This document shows positions 1 to 8,729 of a stretch of DNA of 26,804 nucleotides, one piece after another. The DNA comes from Bacteroidetes bacterium UBA2664. Its GTDB lineage: Bacteria > Bacteroidota > Rhodothermia > Balneolales > Balneolaceae. The first letter of the stretch is position 1. Every line of letters begins with the position of its first letter. The position numbers and the translations under genes were made by a program. The DNA lies in the NCBI GenBank assembly GCA_002359315.1, contig DEMS01000038.1, positions 1 through 26,804 of the forward strand, read 5' to 3'. The notes below the pieces were generated by a model. It searched no databases, had not been told where the DNA came from, and worked only from the letters and a program-made list of their open reading frames with translations.

Positions 1-37
1 CCCAGTTTATGGGGAAGCCGACATCACAACTAAAATT

Positions 38-1273
38 ATGAAAAAGATATCAAATTGCAGAATCAGTGGTGATTCAAATTTAATAAATGTTCTTAATCTG
101 GGGGACCAATTTTTAACCGGAGTATTTCCTAAAAAAAAGAGTGCAGAAATAACAAAAGGGCCTCTTGAGTTAGTTTGGTCTCCAAAAAGCCAACTTTTGC
201 AACTGGGCCACTGTTTTGACTTGAATGAAATGTATGGTGAAAATTATGGATATCGATCCGGCCTTAATCAGTCTATGGTTTCTCACTTAACAAATAAGAT
301 TCGGAATCTTGAAAAATATTTAGACTTAAAATCGGGAGATATAGTTATTGATGTGGGTAGTAATGATGCGACTTCTTTAAAAGCATTTGAAACTACCGGA
401 CTCAAAAAAATTGGTGTAGATCCAACGGGTGAAAAATTTAGTCACTTCTATAAAAATGATACAAAGCTAATTATTGATTTTTTCCCATCCTCCTCATTAA
501 ATACTGAATTAAATGGAAAACAAGCAAAATTGATCACATCAATTGCTATGTTTTATGATTTGGAGGATCCAATCGAATTTGCAAAATCCATACACGAGTC
601 GCTTACGTCAGATGGTATATGGCATTTTGAACAGAGCTATATGCCATCTATGCTGCGCCTTAATTCTTATGATACAATTTGCCATGAGCACCTTGAGTTC
701 TATACGCTACATAATATTAAGTACATACTTGATAGATCTGATTTGAGAATTCTCGATGTCCAGATGAATGGTGTGAATGGGGGTAGTTTTGCAGTTAGTG
801 CAGTCAAGAAGAAGTCATCATTGAAGTCGAATGATGTACTCATTAATTGGTTGCTTGAAGAAGAGATGAAAATGGGTTTTGACTCACCAAAACCATTCAG
901 AGAATTTGAGCAAAAAGTATTTCAGCACAGAAAATCACTTCGTACATTAATTGATGCACTCAAATCTGATGGCAAAAGAATCCATGGATATGGAGCTTCT
1001 ACGAAAGGGAATGTACTTTTACAGTTTTGTGAATTTACGGAGAAAGACATTACATGTATTGCTGAAGTAAACCCTGATAAATTTAACTGCTATACACCGG
1101 GTACATATATTCCAATCATATCTGAGGAAGAATCAATTAAAATGAAACCGGACTATTATCTTGTATTACCTTGGCATTTTAAAGATGGTATTGTAAGACG
1201 TGAGCAAAAATTTATTGCACAGGGCGGTAAATTAATTTTCCCATTTCCGGAGATTGAGATAGTAGGAGGTTGA
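38..1273 (+). CDS. Sugar C-methyltransferase, SAM-dependent (Methyltransf_13/14 architecture)
   Basis: Probably adds a methyl carbon from SAM to a nucleotide-activated deoxysugar, as in the NovU/TylCIII type. The 411-residue product has the three-part layout of that family: an N-terminal segment that is a zinc ribbon in relatives, a class I SAM domain with the glycine-rich motif DVGSND at 105-110, and a C-terminal domain with GYGASTKGN at 317-325. CHEH at 215-218 matches the histidine-rich motif of these C-methyltransferases. Only C7 of the four usual zinc cysteines remains; the others read as Ser10, Ser48 and Ser51. The frame is open to the window edge, but ATG at 38 fits the family N-terminus. 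It overlaps the next gene (TGATG). The family is clear; the sugar is not known. Confidence 0.88.
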   Translation: MKKISNCRISGDSNLINVLNLGDQFLTGVFPKKKSAEITKGPLELVWSPKSQLLQLGHCFDLNEMYGENYGYRSGLNQSMVSHLTNKIRNLEKYLDLKSGDIVIDVGSNDATSLKAFETTGLKKIGVDPTGEKFSHFYKNDTKLIIDFFPSSSLNTELNGKQAKLITSIAMFYDLEDPIEFAKSIHESLTSDGIWHFEQSYMPSMLRLNSYDTICHEHLEFYTLHNIKYILDRSDLRILDVQMNGVNGGSFAVSAVKKKSSLKSNDVLINWLLEEEMKMGFDSPKPFREFEQKVFQHRKSLRTLIDALKSDGKRIHGYGASTKGNVLLQFCEFTEKDITCIAEVNPDKFNCYTPGTYIPIISEEESIKMKPDYYLVLPWHFKDGIVRREQKFIAQGGKLIFPFPEIEIVGG

Positions 1274-2211
1274 TGAAAGTTGCATTTATTATTGGTTCTG
1301 AAGGGCAAGATGGAATATTACTTTCACGTTTCTTAAAAGAAAAAGACTACCAGATAATTGGATTTTCCAGATCTAAAAATCCGTCTAATAAATGGGTTGC
1401 AGAAAATCTCTTTGTAGACTTATCAAAAAATAATTTTTTACCATTTATTGAAACAATAAGGTATTATAAACCATCTGAACTGTATTATTTTGCAGCTTAT
1501 CACACTTCTTCTCAACAAAAGTCAGATCTTTCAATAGATGAAATTAACAGATCAACTGCGATAAATTATTCAGCTTTTGTTAAGATTATAGATCTTTGTA
1601 GAGAATTCTCGCCACAAACTAAAATTCAATTTACAAGTTCCTCTCTAATATTTTCAGGATGTAATTCAGAAATACAAAGTGAAAATACAGTTGCAAAACC
1701 AACATGTTTATATTCATTAAATAAATTAGCATCAATGAATGCTGCAAAATTCTATCGAAATAATTTTAATATGTTCGTGAGTGTTGGAATCATGTATAAC
1801 CATGAATCAGTTTTCAGAAAAAACTACTTTTTGTCAAAAAAAATAATTGAGCAGGTAAGAGATTTTAAAGATGGTAAAATTAATGAGATAACTATAGGAA
1901 ATTTAGATGCAGTAACAGATTGGGGATATGCACCGGATTATGTTGAAGCTCTATGGCATCTCGTACAACTAAATCAATCTGATGACTATATCATCTCATC
2001 CGGTATAGGGCACCAAGTTAAAGATTGGTTTCTAATACTTGAAGACCATCTTGAAATAAAAATTATGCAGAATATTCAGATTGATGCATCTTTAGTAAAC
2101 AGGAAAAAACCAACGTTAATTGGTGACAACTCAAAGCTGTTGAGCACTGGCTGGAAGCCCAAACATGATTTTAAAAGAATGATAATTAAAATGTACAATA
2201 ATGAAATTTGA
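1273..2211 (+). CDS. GMD-like NAD(P)-dependent sugar epimerase/dehydratase (extended SDR)
   Basis: A nucleotide-sugar-modifying short-chain dehydrogenase of the GDP-mannose 4,6-dehydratase-like branch, about 312 residues. Visible features are the cofactor loop GSEGQDG at 8-14, where GQDG is typical of that branch, a serine cluster at 122-124, and the catalytic YxxxK (Y147, K151). The segments NHESVFRKN and DWGYAPDYVEALW resemble conserved GMD stretches. It is shorter than a typical GMD (about 370 residues), so it could act as a reductase or epimerase on a related sugar. I chose ATG at 1273, which overlaps the upstream stop and follows AGGAGG at 1264-1269, one of the few SD-like sites in the window. 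A TTG at 1270 would add one residue. It is probably translationally coupled to the methyltransferase. Confidence 0.83.
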   Translation: MKVAFIIGSEGQDGILLSRFLKEKDYQIIGFSRSKNPSNKWVAENLFVDLSKNNFLPFIETIRYYKPSELYYFAAYHTSSQQKSDLSIDEINRSTAINYSAFVKIIDLCREFSPQTKIQFTSSSLIFSGCNSEIQSENTVAKPTCLYSLNKLASMNAAKFYRNNFNMFVSVGIMYNHESVFRKNYFLSKKIIEQVRDFKDGKINEITIGNLDAVTDWGYAPDYVEALWHLVQLNQSDDYIISSGIGHQVKDWFLILEDHLEIKIMQNIQIDASLVNRKKPTLIGDNSKLLSTGWKPKHDFKRMIIKMYNNEI

Positions 2212-2234
2212 GTTAAGCTTTAAACTACTAGTTT

Positions 2235-3344
2235 ATGAAATATAAGATTTTGATAATCGATCCAGTTAATAATACTGACAGTCATGTTGCTTTTAACTCT
2301 ACCATTATCAAAGCCCTCAAACGGAATAATTGTAATATTTCAGACCTAATAGTTTCATACTCTCAAATAAAACACCCTTTCTATGAAGGTCTAAATATGA
2401 ATTCACGGCCTTTAAATGGTAAACTTTTTGGCATAAATATTTATAGTTATTTATGGTTTGGTTTATTAGCATATGCAAAATTAATAATAAAAATATTTAC
2501 TAATACACCAAATAAAATACTTTTCTTATGTGTCGATAATACTCTTTTTTATTATATCATTAAATGTATTAGGTATATATATTCGGGTGATATATATGTC
2601 ATTGTTCACTCTAATTTAGAACAACTAAAAAATTCAGATAATAAATTAAGAAAGTGGGAAAGATTAGATGCTAAATTTGAAATTAAGTTTATTGTATTAG
2701 CTGATTTTTTAAAAGTTGAGATGAGTAAAATGTTGGATATAAAAAATGTTGAAGTTTTAAATAACCCGACATATGGTCATTTATTAAATTCAGAAGGGGA
2801 AATAGATTATTTAAAGAGAAAAATAGATTACATATTTTTAGGTGGTGCAGCTAACGAAGCATATCAATCAAAGTTTATAAAAAAGTTTATGGATGAATTG
2901 AGCTTGATCAGTCAAAAATTCCCCTCCAAAAAGTTGACTATTGGTTTTCCTTCAAATTTTACCTTGGATGCTCGGAAGAACATAAATGTTTACTACTATG
3001 GTATAAGGCCTAATCACAATAAATATTATGAATTGTTACAAAATTCAAAATTTATAGTTATCCCAACATCTAGAGGAAATAAATTATCTACAAGTGGTGT
3101 TTTGGCAGATGCTATAACACATGGTGTTTTGTTGATAGCCCCTGAAAAAGCTCCTTTGAATCAGTGTTTGCCTTCAGAGGCAAAGGAATATTTATATAAT
3201 GATTTGAATCTTGCTTCTGTGCTAGAAAAAACAATTACAAATCAAAAAACGCACAATAAATTATCAATGTTTGTAAAAAAATATTCTGATAGTTCAAACT
3301 TGAACTATTTAGAATGTAGAATGAAAATCATATTAAACATATGA
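2235..3344 (+). CDS. Glycosyltransferase, GT4/GT-B-like
   Basis: A likely cytoplasmic or membrane-associated transferase that adds one sugar to the growing repeat unit. The 369-residue protein has two Rossmann-like halves. The C-terminal half carries the donor-binding region with FIVIPTSRG near 273-281, then STSGVLADAITHG, and IAPEKAP near 301-307. The EX7E motif typical of GT4 is not evident, so the assignment rests on the overall pattern. The gene is strongly AT-rich, like its neighbours. It begins 23 bp after the upstream stop and ends at 3344; a fragment of a paralogous gene begins 5 bp later. Acceptor and donor cannot be read from the sequence. Confidence 0.7.
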   Translation: MKYKILIIDPVNNTDSHVAFNSTIIKALKRNNCNISDLIVSYSQIKHPFYEGLNMNSRPLNGKLFGINIYSYLWFGLLAYAKLIIKIFTNTPNKILFLCVDNTLFYYIIKCIRYIYSGDIYVIVHSNLEQLKNSDNKLRKWERLDAKFEIKFIVLADFLKVEMSKMLDIKNVEVLNNPTYGHLLNSEGEIDYLKRKIDYIFLGGAANEAYQSKFIKKFMDELSLISQKFPSKKLTIGFPSNFTLDARKNINVYYYGIRPNHNKYYELLQNSKFIVIPTSRGNKLSTSGVLADAITHGVLLIAPEKAPLNQCLPSEAKEYLYNDLNLASVLEKTITNQKTHNKLSMFVKKYSDSSNLNYLECRMKIILNI

Positions 3345-3349
3345 ACTAG

Positions 3350-3670
3350 TCAAGAGGATATAGATTTTCTACAAGTGGTATTATTGCTGATGCATTAACC
3401 TATGGTGCTTTAATCATAGCTCCAAATGAACCACCATGGAATGAACATCATCCAATTGAAAATCATAAATATTTGTATAACAAAAAAAAATTCCCGGCCG
3501 TAATTCAAGATGAAGTATTTAATAGATCAGATAGTAATACTTTGTCAATAAATAATTTTAATTATTCAATAGAATTTGGATTGGAATTTGTTATTTCTGA
3601 GTTATCTGAAATTTTAAAAAATCAGTATAGAATAGTTAGTTATGAAAAGTGTATTAATAATTCAAAATAG
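3350..3670 (+). pseudogene. 3' remnant of a second glycosyltransferase paralogous to 2235-3344
   Basis: The frame is open from just after a TAG at 3347 to TAG at 3668-3670, but no start codon lies near its 5' end. Its first residues (SRGYRFSTSGIIADALTYG) match residues 279-297 of the gene just upstream (SRGNKLSTSGVLADAITHG). The match continues through an IAP motif and a K/E-YLYN motif. About half of the first 28 residues are identical, so this is a diverged paralog and not a recent copy. It lacks about the first 280 codons. The remnant overlaps the next glycosyltransferase start (3642) by 29 bp, probably the old gene junction. Translation from the TTG at 3473 is possible but would yield only a 65-residue tail. 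Confidence 0.75.
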
Positions 3671-4706
3671 GATAATGCATTACAGGAAAAGCTTTTATAA
3701 TGAATTATCTGAAGTTTATGATGTTACAATTTTGCATTCGGGCATCCCTATGGTTCTGCCTGAAGACCGATTTAAAGAAATTATTGTTAGAACATATAAA
3801 ATCGGCCCTTTATATTTTCAATCAGACATATTTGAACATGCCTCAAAACAAAGTTATGATATTATAATAGCGATGTTTGATATAAGATGGATTAATTCAA
3901 TTTGGGCTATGTTTAATTTGGATAGTGTTAAGCCTTGGATTTGGTGGGGGCTAGATAAAGGTGTATCATCTTCCAATATAACTTCTGAGTTAGCACTAAA
4001 GGTTAAATTATCTATAGCAAAACGGGGTAATCCTATTATTTTTTATAACAAAAAGATTAGAAGAGATTTTATTAAATATGGATTAAATCGGAAGAATCTA
4101 TTTGTAGCAAATAATACCTTCCATATTGATAATAGAATTCAATGTTATCTACATGAAAAAAAAGATTACATTCTTTTTGTAGGCTCGTTGGATTTAAGAA
4201 AACAAAACGAAATTTTGATTAAAGCATTTGCAAACATTCTAGATAAAATACCTAAGTCTATAAAACTTGTATTAATTGGAGACGGAGAAGATAAAGAGAG
4301 ATTAATTTCTTTAAACAATAATTTGAGACTTAATGGAAGAGTTTTTTTCCCTGGTAAGATAACTAATGCAAGTAAACTTGAAGAATTTTATAAAAGAGCA
4401 ATAGTTTCGGTTTCATTTGGGCAAGCGGGTTTATCAGTGTTACAAAGCATGGCTTATGGTGTTCCATTTGTAACCTCTGAAAATGCTATTTCAGGTGGTG
4501 AAAGTAACAATATTCATCATGGGAAGAATGGATTTATTTGTAAAAAAAACATTGAGTCTTTGGAAGAGATACTGATTAAATGTTGCACGAATACTGAGTA
4601 TGTAAAAAAAATGGGAAAAAATGCTTTTGAATATTACACAATGAACTCTACAGTAAGACTGATGATAGATTCATTTGAAAAAGCTATTAAACTTTCAATT
4701 AATTGA
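3642..4706 (+). CDS. Glycosyltransferase family 4
   Basis: A GT-B fold glycosyltransferase of 354 residues, expected to transfer a sugar from a nucleotide donor to the lipid-linked repeat unit. The C-terminal half is diagnostic: ILFVGSLDLRKQN (start of the donor domain), LVLIGDGEDKERL, then FGQAGLSVLQSMAYGVPFV, followed by a glycine-rich stretch and HHGKNGFI. At the usual EX7E position the sequence is GQAGLSVLQ, so both glutamates are replaced (Gly and Gln). Such changes occur in some GT4 subfamilies. The start at 3642 lies inside the 3' end of the upstream gene remnant. The stop overlaps a TTG at 4703, and the next gene's preferred ATG is 4709. Confidence 0.83.
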   Translation: MKSVLIIQNRIMHYRKSFYNELSEVYDVTILHSGIPMVLPEDRFKEIIVRTYKIGPLYFQSDIFEHASKQSYDIIIAMFDIRWINSIWAMFNLDSVKPWIWWGLDKGVSSSNITSELALKVKLSIAKRGNPIIFYNKKIRRDFIKYGLNRKNLFVANNTFHIDNRIQCYLHEKKDYILFVGSLDLRKQNEILIKAFANILDKIPKSIKLVLIGDGEDKERLISLNNNLRLNGRVFFPGKITNASKLEEFYKRAIVSVSFGQAGLSVLQSMAYGVPFVTSENAISGGESNNIHHGKNGFICKKNIESLEEILIKCCTNTEYVKKMGKNAFEYYTMNSTVRLMIDSFEKAIKLSIN

Positions 4707-4708
4707 TA

Positions 4709-5419
4709 ATGGTACCTAAAATTGTCACAAGAATAAGAAACTATATTTCACGCAATTTGATGAAATATAGACGGCTTTTAGAAGCAAATGGAATAGGAGT
4801 AAAATTTATTGAACCCAATTTTATCTACATTCCAGTTTTTTCAACTTCTCCAGTTGTAGTAGATGTTGGATGTGGGTATGAAGCAGATTTTTCTAAATAC
4901 ATGATTGAAAATCATAATGCTTTGGCTTTTTGTATTGATCCTACAAAAAAACATGCGCCACTATTAAAAAAATTGGAAGAAAAATATGTGGGAAACTTGA
5001 AATATTTACAATATGCAATTTCTGATACTGATAATGAACTTACTTTCTATGAGAGCCAAAACAATGAAAGTGGTTCGATATTTAATAATCATGTAAATAT
5101 TTTGAATGATAAAATCATTAAGTACAAAGTGAAGGCTTTAAGTATACCATCCTTAAAAAGTTTGATAGATCAAGAACATATTGAATTATTAAAGCTTGAT
5201 ATTGAAGGAGCTGAATATAGTATGTTCAACAATTTTGATTTCAAAGCATTAGAAGGTGTATCTCAGTTATTTATAGAATTTCATCATCAACAGATTGAGC
5301 ATCGTAGCCAAAATGAAACTTTTGAAATCGTTAGGAAAATTGAAGGAGCAGGTTTTAACTCTTTTTCGATAGATGATGTTAATTTTTTGTTTTATCGAAA
5401 AGAAATTTTGATGGCTTAA
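4709..5419 (+). CDS. FkbM-family SAM-dependent methyltransferase
   Basis: Probably an O-methyltransferase acting on a sugar hydroxyl of the polysaccharide, about 236 residues. The SAM-binding motif VVVDVGCGYEADF lies at about 48-60, and the FkbM signature LLKLDIEGAEYSMF at about 159-172, followed by LFIEFHHQQ. I chose ATG at 4709 over the TTG at 4703, which would overlap the upstream stop. It is the last intact gene of block A; a 439-bp stretch holding a decayed reading frame follows. FkbM enzymes in surface-sugar clusters often methylate terminal residues, which can cap chain growth, but nothing here proves that role. Confidence 0.83.
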   Translation: MVPKIVTRIRNYISRNLMKYRRLLEANGIGVKFIEPNFIYIPVFSTSPVVVDVGCGYEADFSKYMIENHNALAFCIDPTKKHAPLLKKLEEKYVGNLKYLQYAISDTDNELTFYESQNNESGSIFNNHVNILNDKIIKYKVKALSIPSLKSLIDQEHIELLKLDIEGAEYSMFNNFDFKALEGVSQLFIEFHHQQIEHRSQNETFEIVRKIEGAGFNSFSIDDVNFLFYRKEILMA

Positions 5420-5472
5420 AATAAATGAAGGTATCGAATTCTCTTCCAATATCTCTATATTTATTTTATTAA

Positions 5473-5826
5473 TATACCATTATAATCTCGGTTACAAGTT
5501 TTAAATACTTTCACGTTATTCGATTAAAACCTAAATTGAATCATGAAATTGATGGTTTTATAATGCAAATAAGTAACATCCTTTCAATGTTTGAAGCTGA
5601 CAAGTTTTGAGTTTCTCTGAATTCGTTGATGTGTTTTAATAACTTCTTCAAGGGTCAGATTTCTGAGTGAACGTCTTTGGTTGAGCTTGTTGAATTCTTT
5701 TCTTCGAAATTTCAATTTTTGACTCGCACAATACTCAAGGGTGCTGGTCTAAATTTGATTGTGGGTGATGGTGCTTGGTTTTACATTGCGACCTATATCA
5801 ATTACAATAAAAAATCATTTTTATAA
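5473..5826 (+). pseudogene. Decayed reading frame, unidentified (possibly a transposase relic)
   Basis: The 439 bp between 5420 and 5858 contain no intact gene. One forward frame runs 118 codons from 5473 to a TAA at 5824-5826 with only two internal stops (TGA at 5608 and TGA near 5668). That is far fewer than expected in DNA this AT-rich. The best-looking part is LKGAGLNLIVGDGAWFYIAT near its 3' end; the V-x-DG pattern recalls the second Asp region of some DDE transposases, but I cannot place it. A 54-codon minus-strand frame (5748-5584) lies across the same DNA and may be only its shadow. The relic separates two halves of the sugar cluster. Confidence 0.35.
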
Positions 5827-5858
5827 CGATTTATTTTAAGGGACAAAGAAACGATATA

Positions 5859-7043
5859 ATGAATATTTTACAACTTATTGGTCGAGAAGAGCCTTTGTTT
5901 CGGCAAGATTTGGAACAATATGACAATCTAATTAGGCAACGGGTAGAATCATCTTCTTTTTTGGTTTTAGGTGGTGCGGGTTCTATTGGACAGGCAGTGA
6001 CAAAGGAGATTTTTAAGAGAAATCCCAAAAAGCTTTATATCGTCGACATTTCGGAAAACAATCTGGTAGAGATGATGCGTGATATCCGAAGTTCACTAGG
6101 GTATATCGAAGGGGAATTTAAATCTTTTGCCTTAGATATTGGATCATGGCAATTTGACGCATTTGTTAGTGAAAATACAGATTTCGATTATGTTCTGAAT
6201 CTGACGGCTCTCAAACATGTTCGCAGTGAAAAAGACCAGTTTACCCTAATGCGAATGGTGGAAACAAACATCCTTAATACCCTGAAAAATATAGTCTGGG
6301 CAAAAAAAAACGGTGTACGAAAATACTTTGCAGTATCCACCGATAAAGCCGCTAATCCAGTTAATATGATGGGTGCCACTAAGCGGATTATGGAGCTGTT
6401 TCTAATGCAAGAAAGTGAAAATATTCCAATTTCGATGGCGCGTTTTGCAAATGTTGCATTCTCTGATGGTTCACTTTTACATAGCTTTAAACAGCGTCTT
6501 GTTAAGCGTCAACCGATTGTAGCACCTAATGATGTGAAGCGTTATTTTGTTACTCCTGAAGAAAGTGGATTAATCTGTCTATTCTCCACCATACTAGGAG
6601 AAAATAGAGATGTATTTTTTCCAGTGTTAAATGATGAACACCTAATCACTTTTACAGATATTGCGAGTCGTTTTCTCGCTCATAATGGCTTTGAAATAGC
6701 TTTGGTTGATAGTGAGGATGAAGCTCGATGCAGTATTGATACGTTAATTCATACTGGTAAATGGCCATGCCTTTTCACTCCAAGCAACACGACAGGGGAG
6801 AAATCATTTGAAGAGTTCTATACGGCTTCTGAACAGATTGATTTTGAGACATACTCTGAATTTGGAATTATTAAATCTGAACCTTACATAGAAAAAGAAA
6901 AACTCAGCCATTTCTTAGAAGTAGTTTCAGCTTTTAAAGCAGATGGGAAATGGTCAAAAAAAGAATTGCTTGATCTATTTAGGTATTTACTTCCGCATTT
7001 TGATCACGATGAAAGGGGAAAATATCTGGATTCCAAAATGTAA
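5859..7043 (+). CDS. CapD/FlaA1-like UDP-N-acetyl-hexosamine 4,6-dehydratase or epimerase (SDR)
   Basis: Likely acts on UDP-GlcNAc or a similar UDP-N-acetyl sugar as the entry step to a deoxy-amino sugar. The 394-residue protein has the nucleotide loop GGAGSIG at 38-44, LNLTALKHVRSEKD near 113-126, and STDKAANP at 160-167 followed by MGATK at 171-175. Met replaces the usual catalytic Tyr, as in the FlaA1/PseB class. RFANVAFSDGS and the RYFVT region are also typical. It has a longer C-terminal part than the roughly 330-residue PseB/LegB type, ending in a charged helical stretch of unknown role. It opens block B, 36 bp before the nucleotidyltransferase gene. No aminotransferase is present to complete a bacillosamine-type pathway. 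Confidence 0.82.
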   Translation: MNILQLIGREEPLFRQDLEQYDNLIRQRVESSSFLVLGGAGSIGQAVTKEIFKRNPKKLYIVDISENNLVEMMRDIRSSLGYIEGEFKSFALDIGSWQFDAFVSENTDFDYVLNLTALKHVRSEKDQFTLMRMVETNILNTLKNIVWAKKNGVRKYFAVSTDKAANPVNMMGATKRIMELFLMQESENIPISMARFANVAFSDGSLLHSFKQRLVKRQPIVAPNDVKRYFVTPEESGLICLFSTILGENRDVFFPVLNDEHLITFTDIASRFLAHNGFEIALVDSEDEARCSIDTLIHTGKWPCLFTPSNTTGEKSFEEFYTASEQIDFETYSEFGIIKSEPYIEKEKLSHFLEVVSAFKADGKWSKKELLDLFRYLLPHFDHDERGKYLDSKM

Positions 7044-7079
7044 AAAGTAAATTATATACGAAAGTTCTACACAGATAAT

Positions 7080-7784
7080 ATGAAACGAGCTATTATTTTA
7101 GCAGGTGGTAAGGGAACAAGACTAAGGCCTTACACAATGACATTACCCAAACCACTAGTTCCTTTGGGAGACAAACCGATACTTGAACATATCATTACTC
7201 AGCTTAAGGCTCATAATTTTACACATATTACTATTACTGTAAATCATATGGCCGACATTATAAAAGCATATTTCTCAGACGGTACCAAATGGGGGGTTAA
7301 AATTGATTACACATTTGAAACTAAACCATTAAGCACTATGGGGCCACTAACGCTTGTGCGTGATTTACCAGATGATTTTTTAGTGATGAACGGGGATGTT
7401 TTAACGGACTTAAACTTTTCGGATTTTTGGCAAAGCCATGTAGATCAAAAGAATATATTCACAATTGCATCACATCGTCGTAAGGAATTGATCGATTATG
7501 GATTATTATATCATGATGAAAATAACAAGCTTACTCAATTTGAAGAAAAGCCTCAATACGACTTTTTAGTGAGTATGGGGGTTTATATGGTGAATAAGGC
7601 TATTCTTAAATATATTCCTAAAGATACTTTTTTTGGATTCGATCATTTGATGCATAAACTACTTGAAGTAAACAAACCTGCCACGGTTTATGAATACTTT
7701 GGATTTTGGCTTGATATCGGCCGACCAGCCGATTATGAAATTGCATCTGAAAAAATAAACGATCTTAATATGAAATTCGAATGA
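7080..7784 (+). CDS. Sugar-1-phosphate nucleotidyltransferase
   Basis: Activates a sugar-1-phosphate with an NTP to give an NDP-sugar and pyrophosphate. The 234-residue protein is a single NTP_transferase domain. The signature GGKGTRLRP is at 9-17, PKPLVPLGDKP at 23-33, and the metal-binding segment NGDVLTD at 104-110. FWLDIGRPADYE near the C-terminus is the conserved end of the domain. There is no left-handed helix or CBS domain, so it is the short form related to mannose-1-phosphate guanylyltransferase and RffH-like enzymes; the base and sugar cannot be decided. Its stop overlaps the next start (ATGA at 7781-7784), implying coupling to the SDR that follows, which probably uses its product. 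Confidence 0.87.
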   Translation: MKRAIILAGGKGTRLRPYTMTLPKPLVPLGDKPILEHIITQLKAHNFTHITITVNHMADIIKAYFSDGTKWGVKIDYTFETKPLSTMGPLTLVRDLPDDFLVMNGDVLTDLNFSDFWQSHVDQKNIFTIASHRRKELIDYGLLYHDENNKLTQFEEKPQYDFLVSMGVYMVNKAILKYIPKDTFFGFDHLMHKLLEVNKPATVYEYFGFWLDIGRPADYEIASEKINDLNMKFE

Positions 7785-8620
7785 ATGTTGCTGTAACCGG
7801 GTCGTCAGGATTTATTGGTTCACACCTTCTACCAAAGCTAAAGAAAGAAGGGCATACCGTTACAGAAATTAGTCGTACTAGAAATCTTGACATTACAAAC
7901 TGGGAAAAAGTAAAAGACCTTAAGCCTTGTGAAATTATTGTTCATCTAGCCGCTAAGACATTTGTTCCAGACTCTTTTAATAACCCGGCTGAGTTCTATA
8001 AGACAAACTATATTGCAACCTTACATTCATTAGAGCTTGCAAGGAAATGGAATGCTAGGGTCATTTACATGAGCTCCTATTTCTATGGTCCACCACAATA
8101 CTTACCGGTAGATGAAAAGCATATCTTAAATCCCCACAACCCTTATGCACAAAGTAAAATGCAATCTGAGCAACTTTGTGGAGCCTATTTCAGAGACTTT
8201 GGGATTCAATGCATTTCATTTAGGCTATTTAACATCTATGGTAAAGGTCAAACCGGATATTTTTTGATCCCAGAAATATTAGAAAAAATAAAAAATGGCG
8301 GGACAGTTACTTTAGCAGATCCAAGGCCTAAACGTGATTTTATCCATGTGAATGATGCGGTTAATGCGATAATTTTGGCCACTAATAAATTAAATATAGG
8401 ATTTGAAGTTTTTAATTTAGGCACTGGTGTAGCTACATCTGTAGAAGAGCTCGTAAGTATTATTTATGATCGCAGCCCTATAAAATTTAAAGTTAAATTT
8501 ACAAATAAATATCGTAAAGGGGAGATTTTAGAATCAATTGCTTGTATAGATAAAATACGCAATAACCTAAACTGGAACCCGAAAATTGATATTAAAAAAG
8601 GTATCGAATATTTATTTTAA
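7781..8620 (+). CDS. NAD-dependent sugar epimerase/dehydratase (extended SDR)
   Basis: Converts a nucleotide sugar, plausibly the product of the overlapping nucleotidyltransferase gene. The 279-residue protein shows the cofactor motif GSSGFIG at 7-13, HLAAKT at 55-60, a serine pair at 98-99, and the catalytic Y122 and K126 in YAQSK. RLFNIYGKGQ and RDFIHVNDAVNAI are the usual substrate-domain motifs of this family. It is somewhat short, close to the size of dTDP-4-dehydrorhamnose reductase-like and GDP-deoxysugar reductases, so reductase, epimerase and dehydratase are all possible. The start overlaps the preceding stop by 4 bp. A 109-bp AT-rich spacer without visible genes follows. Confidence 0.83.
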   Translation: MNVAVTGSSGFIGSHLLPKLKKEGHTVTEISRTRNLDITNWEKVKDLKPCEIIVHLAAKTFVPDSFNNPAEFYKTNYIATLHSLELARKWNARVIYMSSYFYGPPQYLPVDEKHILNPHNPYAQSKMQSEQLCGAYFRDFGIQCISFRLFNIYGKGQTGYFLIPEILEKIKNGGTVTLADPRPKRDFIHVNDAVNAIILATNKLNIGFEVFNLGTGVATSVEELVSIIYDRSPIKFKVKFTNKYRKGEILESIACIDKIRNNLNWNPKIDIKKGIEYLF

Positions 8621-8729
8621 TCATTCCAATGTACATGTTAATATTCAAATATTTCATGAAGTAATCTAATAAAAATGTTGAAATGTACTATCAAAATCAA
8701 AAATTAAGTATCAAAATAGTAGATATAAA

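Noticed and set aside
1..41. End of an upstream gene, for example a frame ending in TGA at 39-41 that would overlap the methyltransferase start
   Set aside because: Only about 12 codons are visible and three different frames are compatible with coding, so neither the frame nor the product can be supported.
5584..5748. 54-codon minus-strand frame in the block A/B spacer
   Set aside because: It lacks a start codon and lies across the longer decayed plus-strand frame; its basic helical sequence is not recognisable and may be a shadow.
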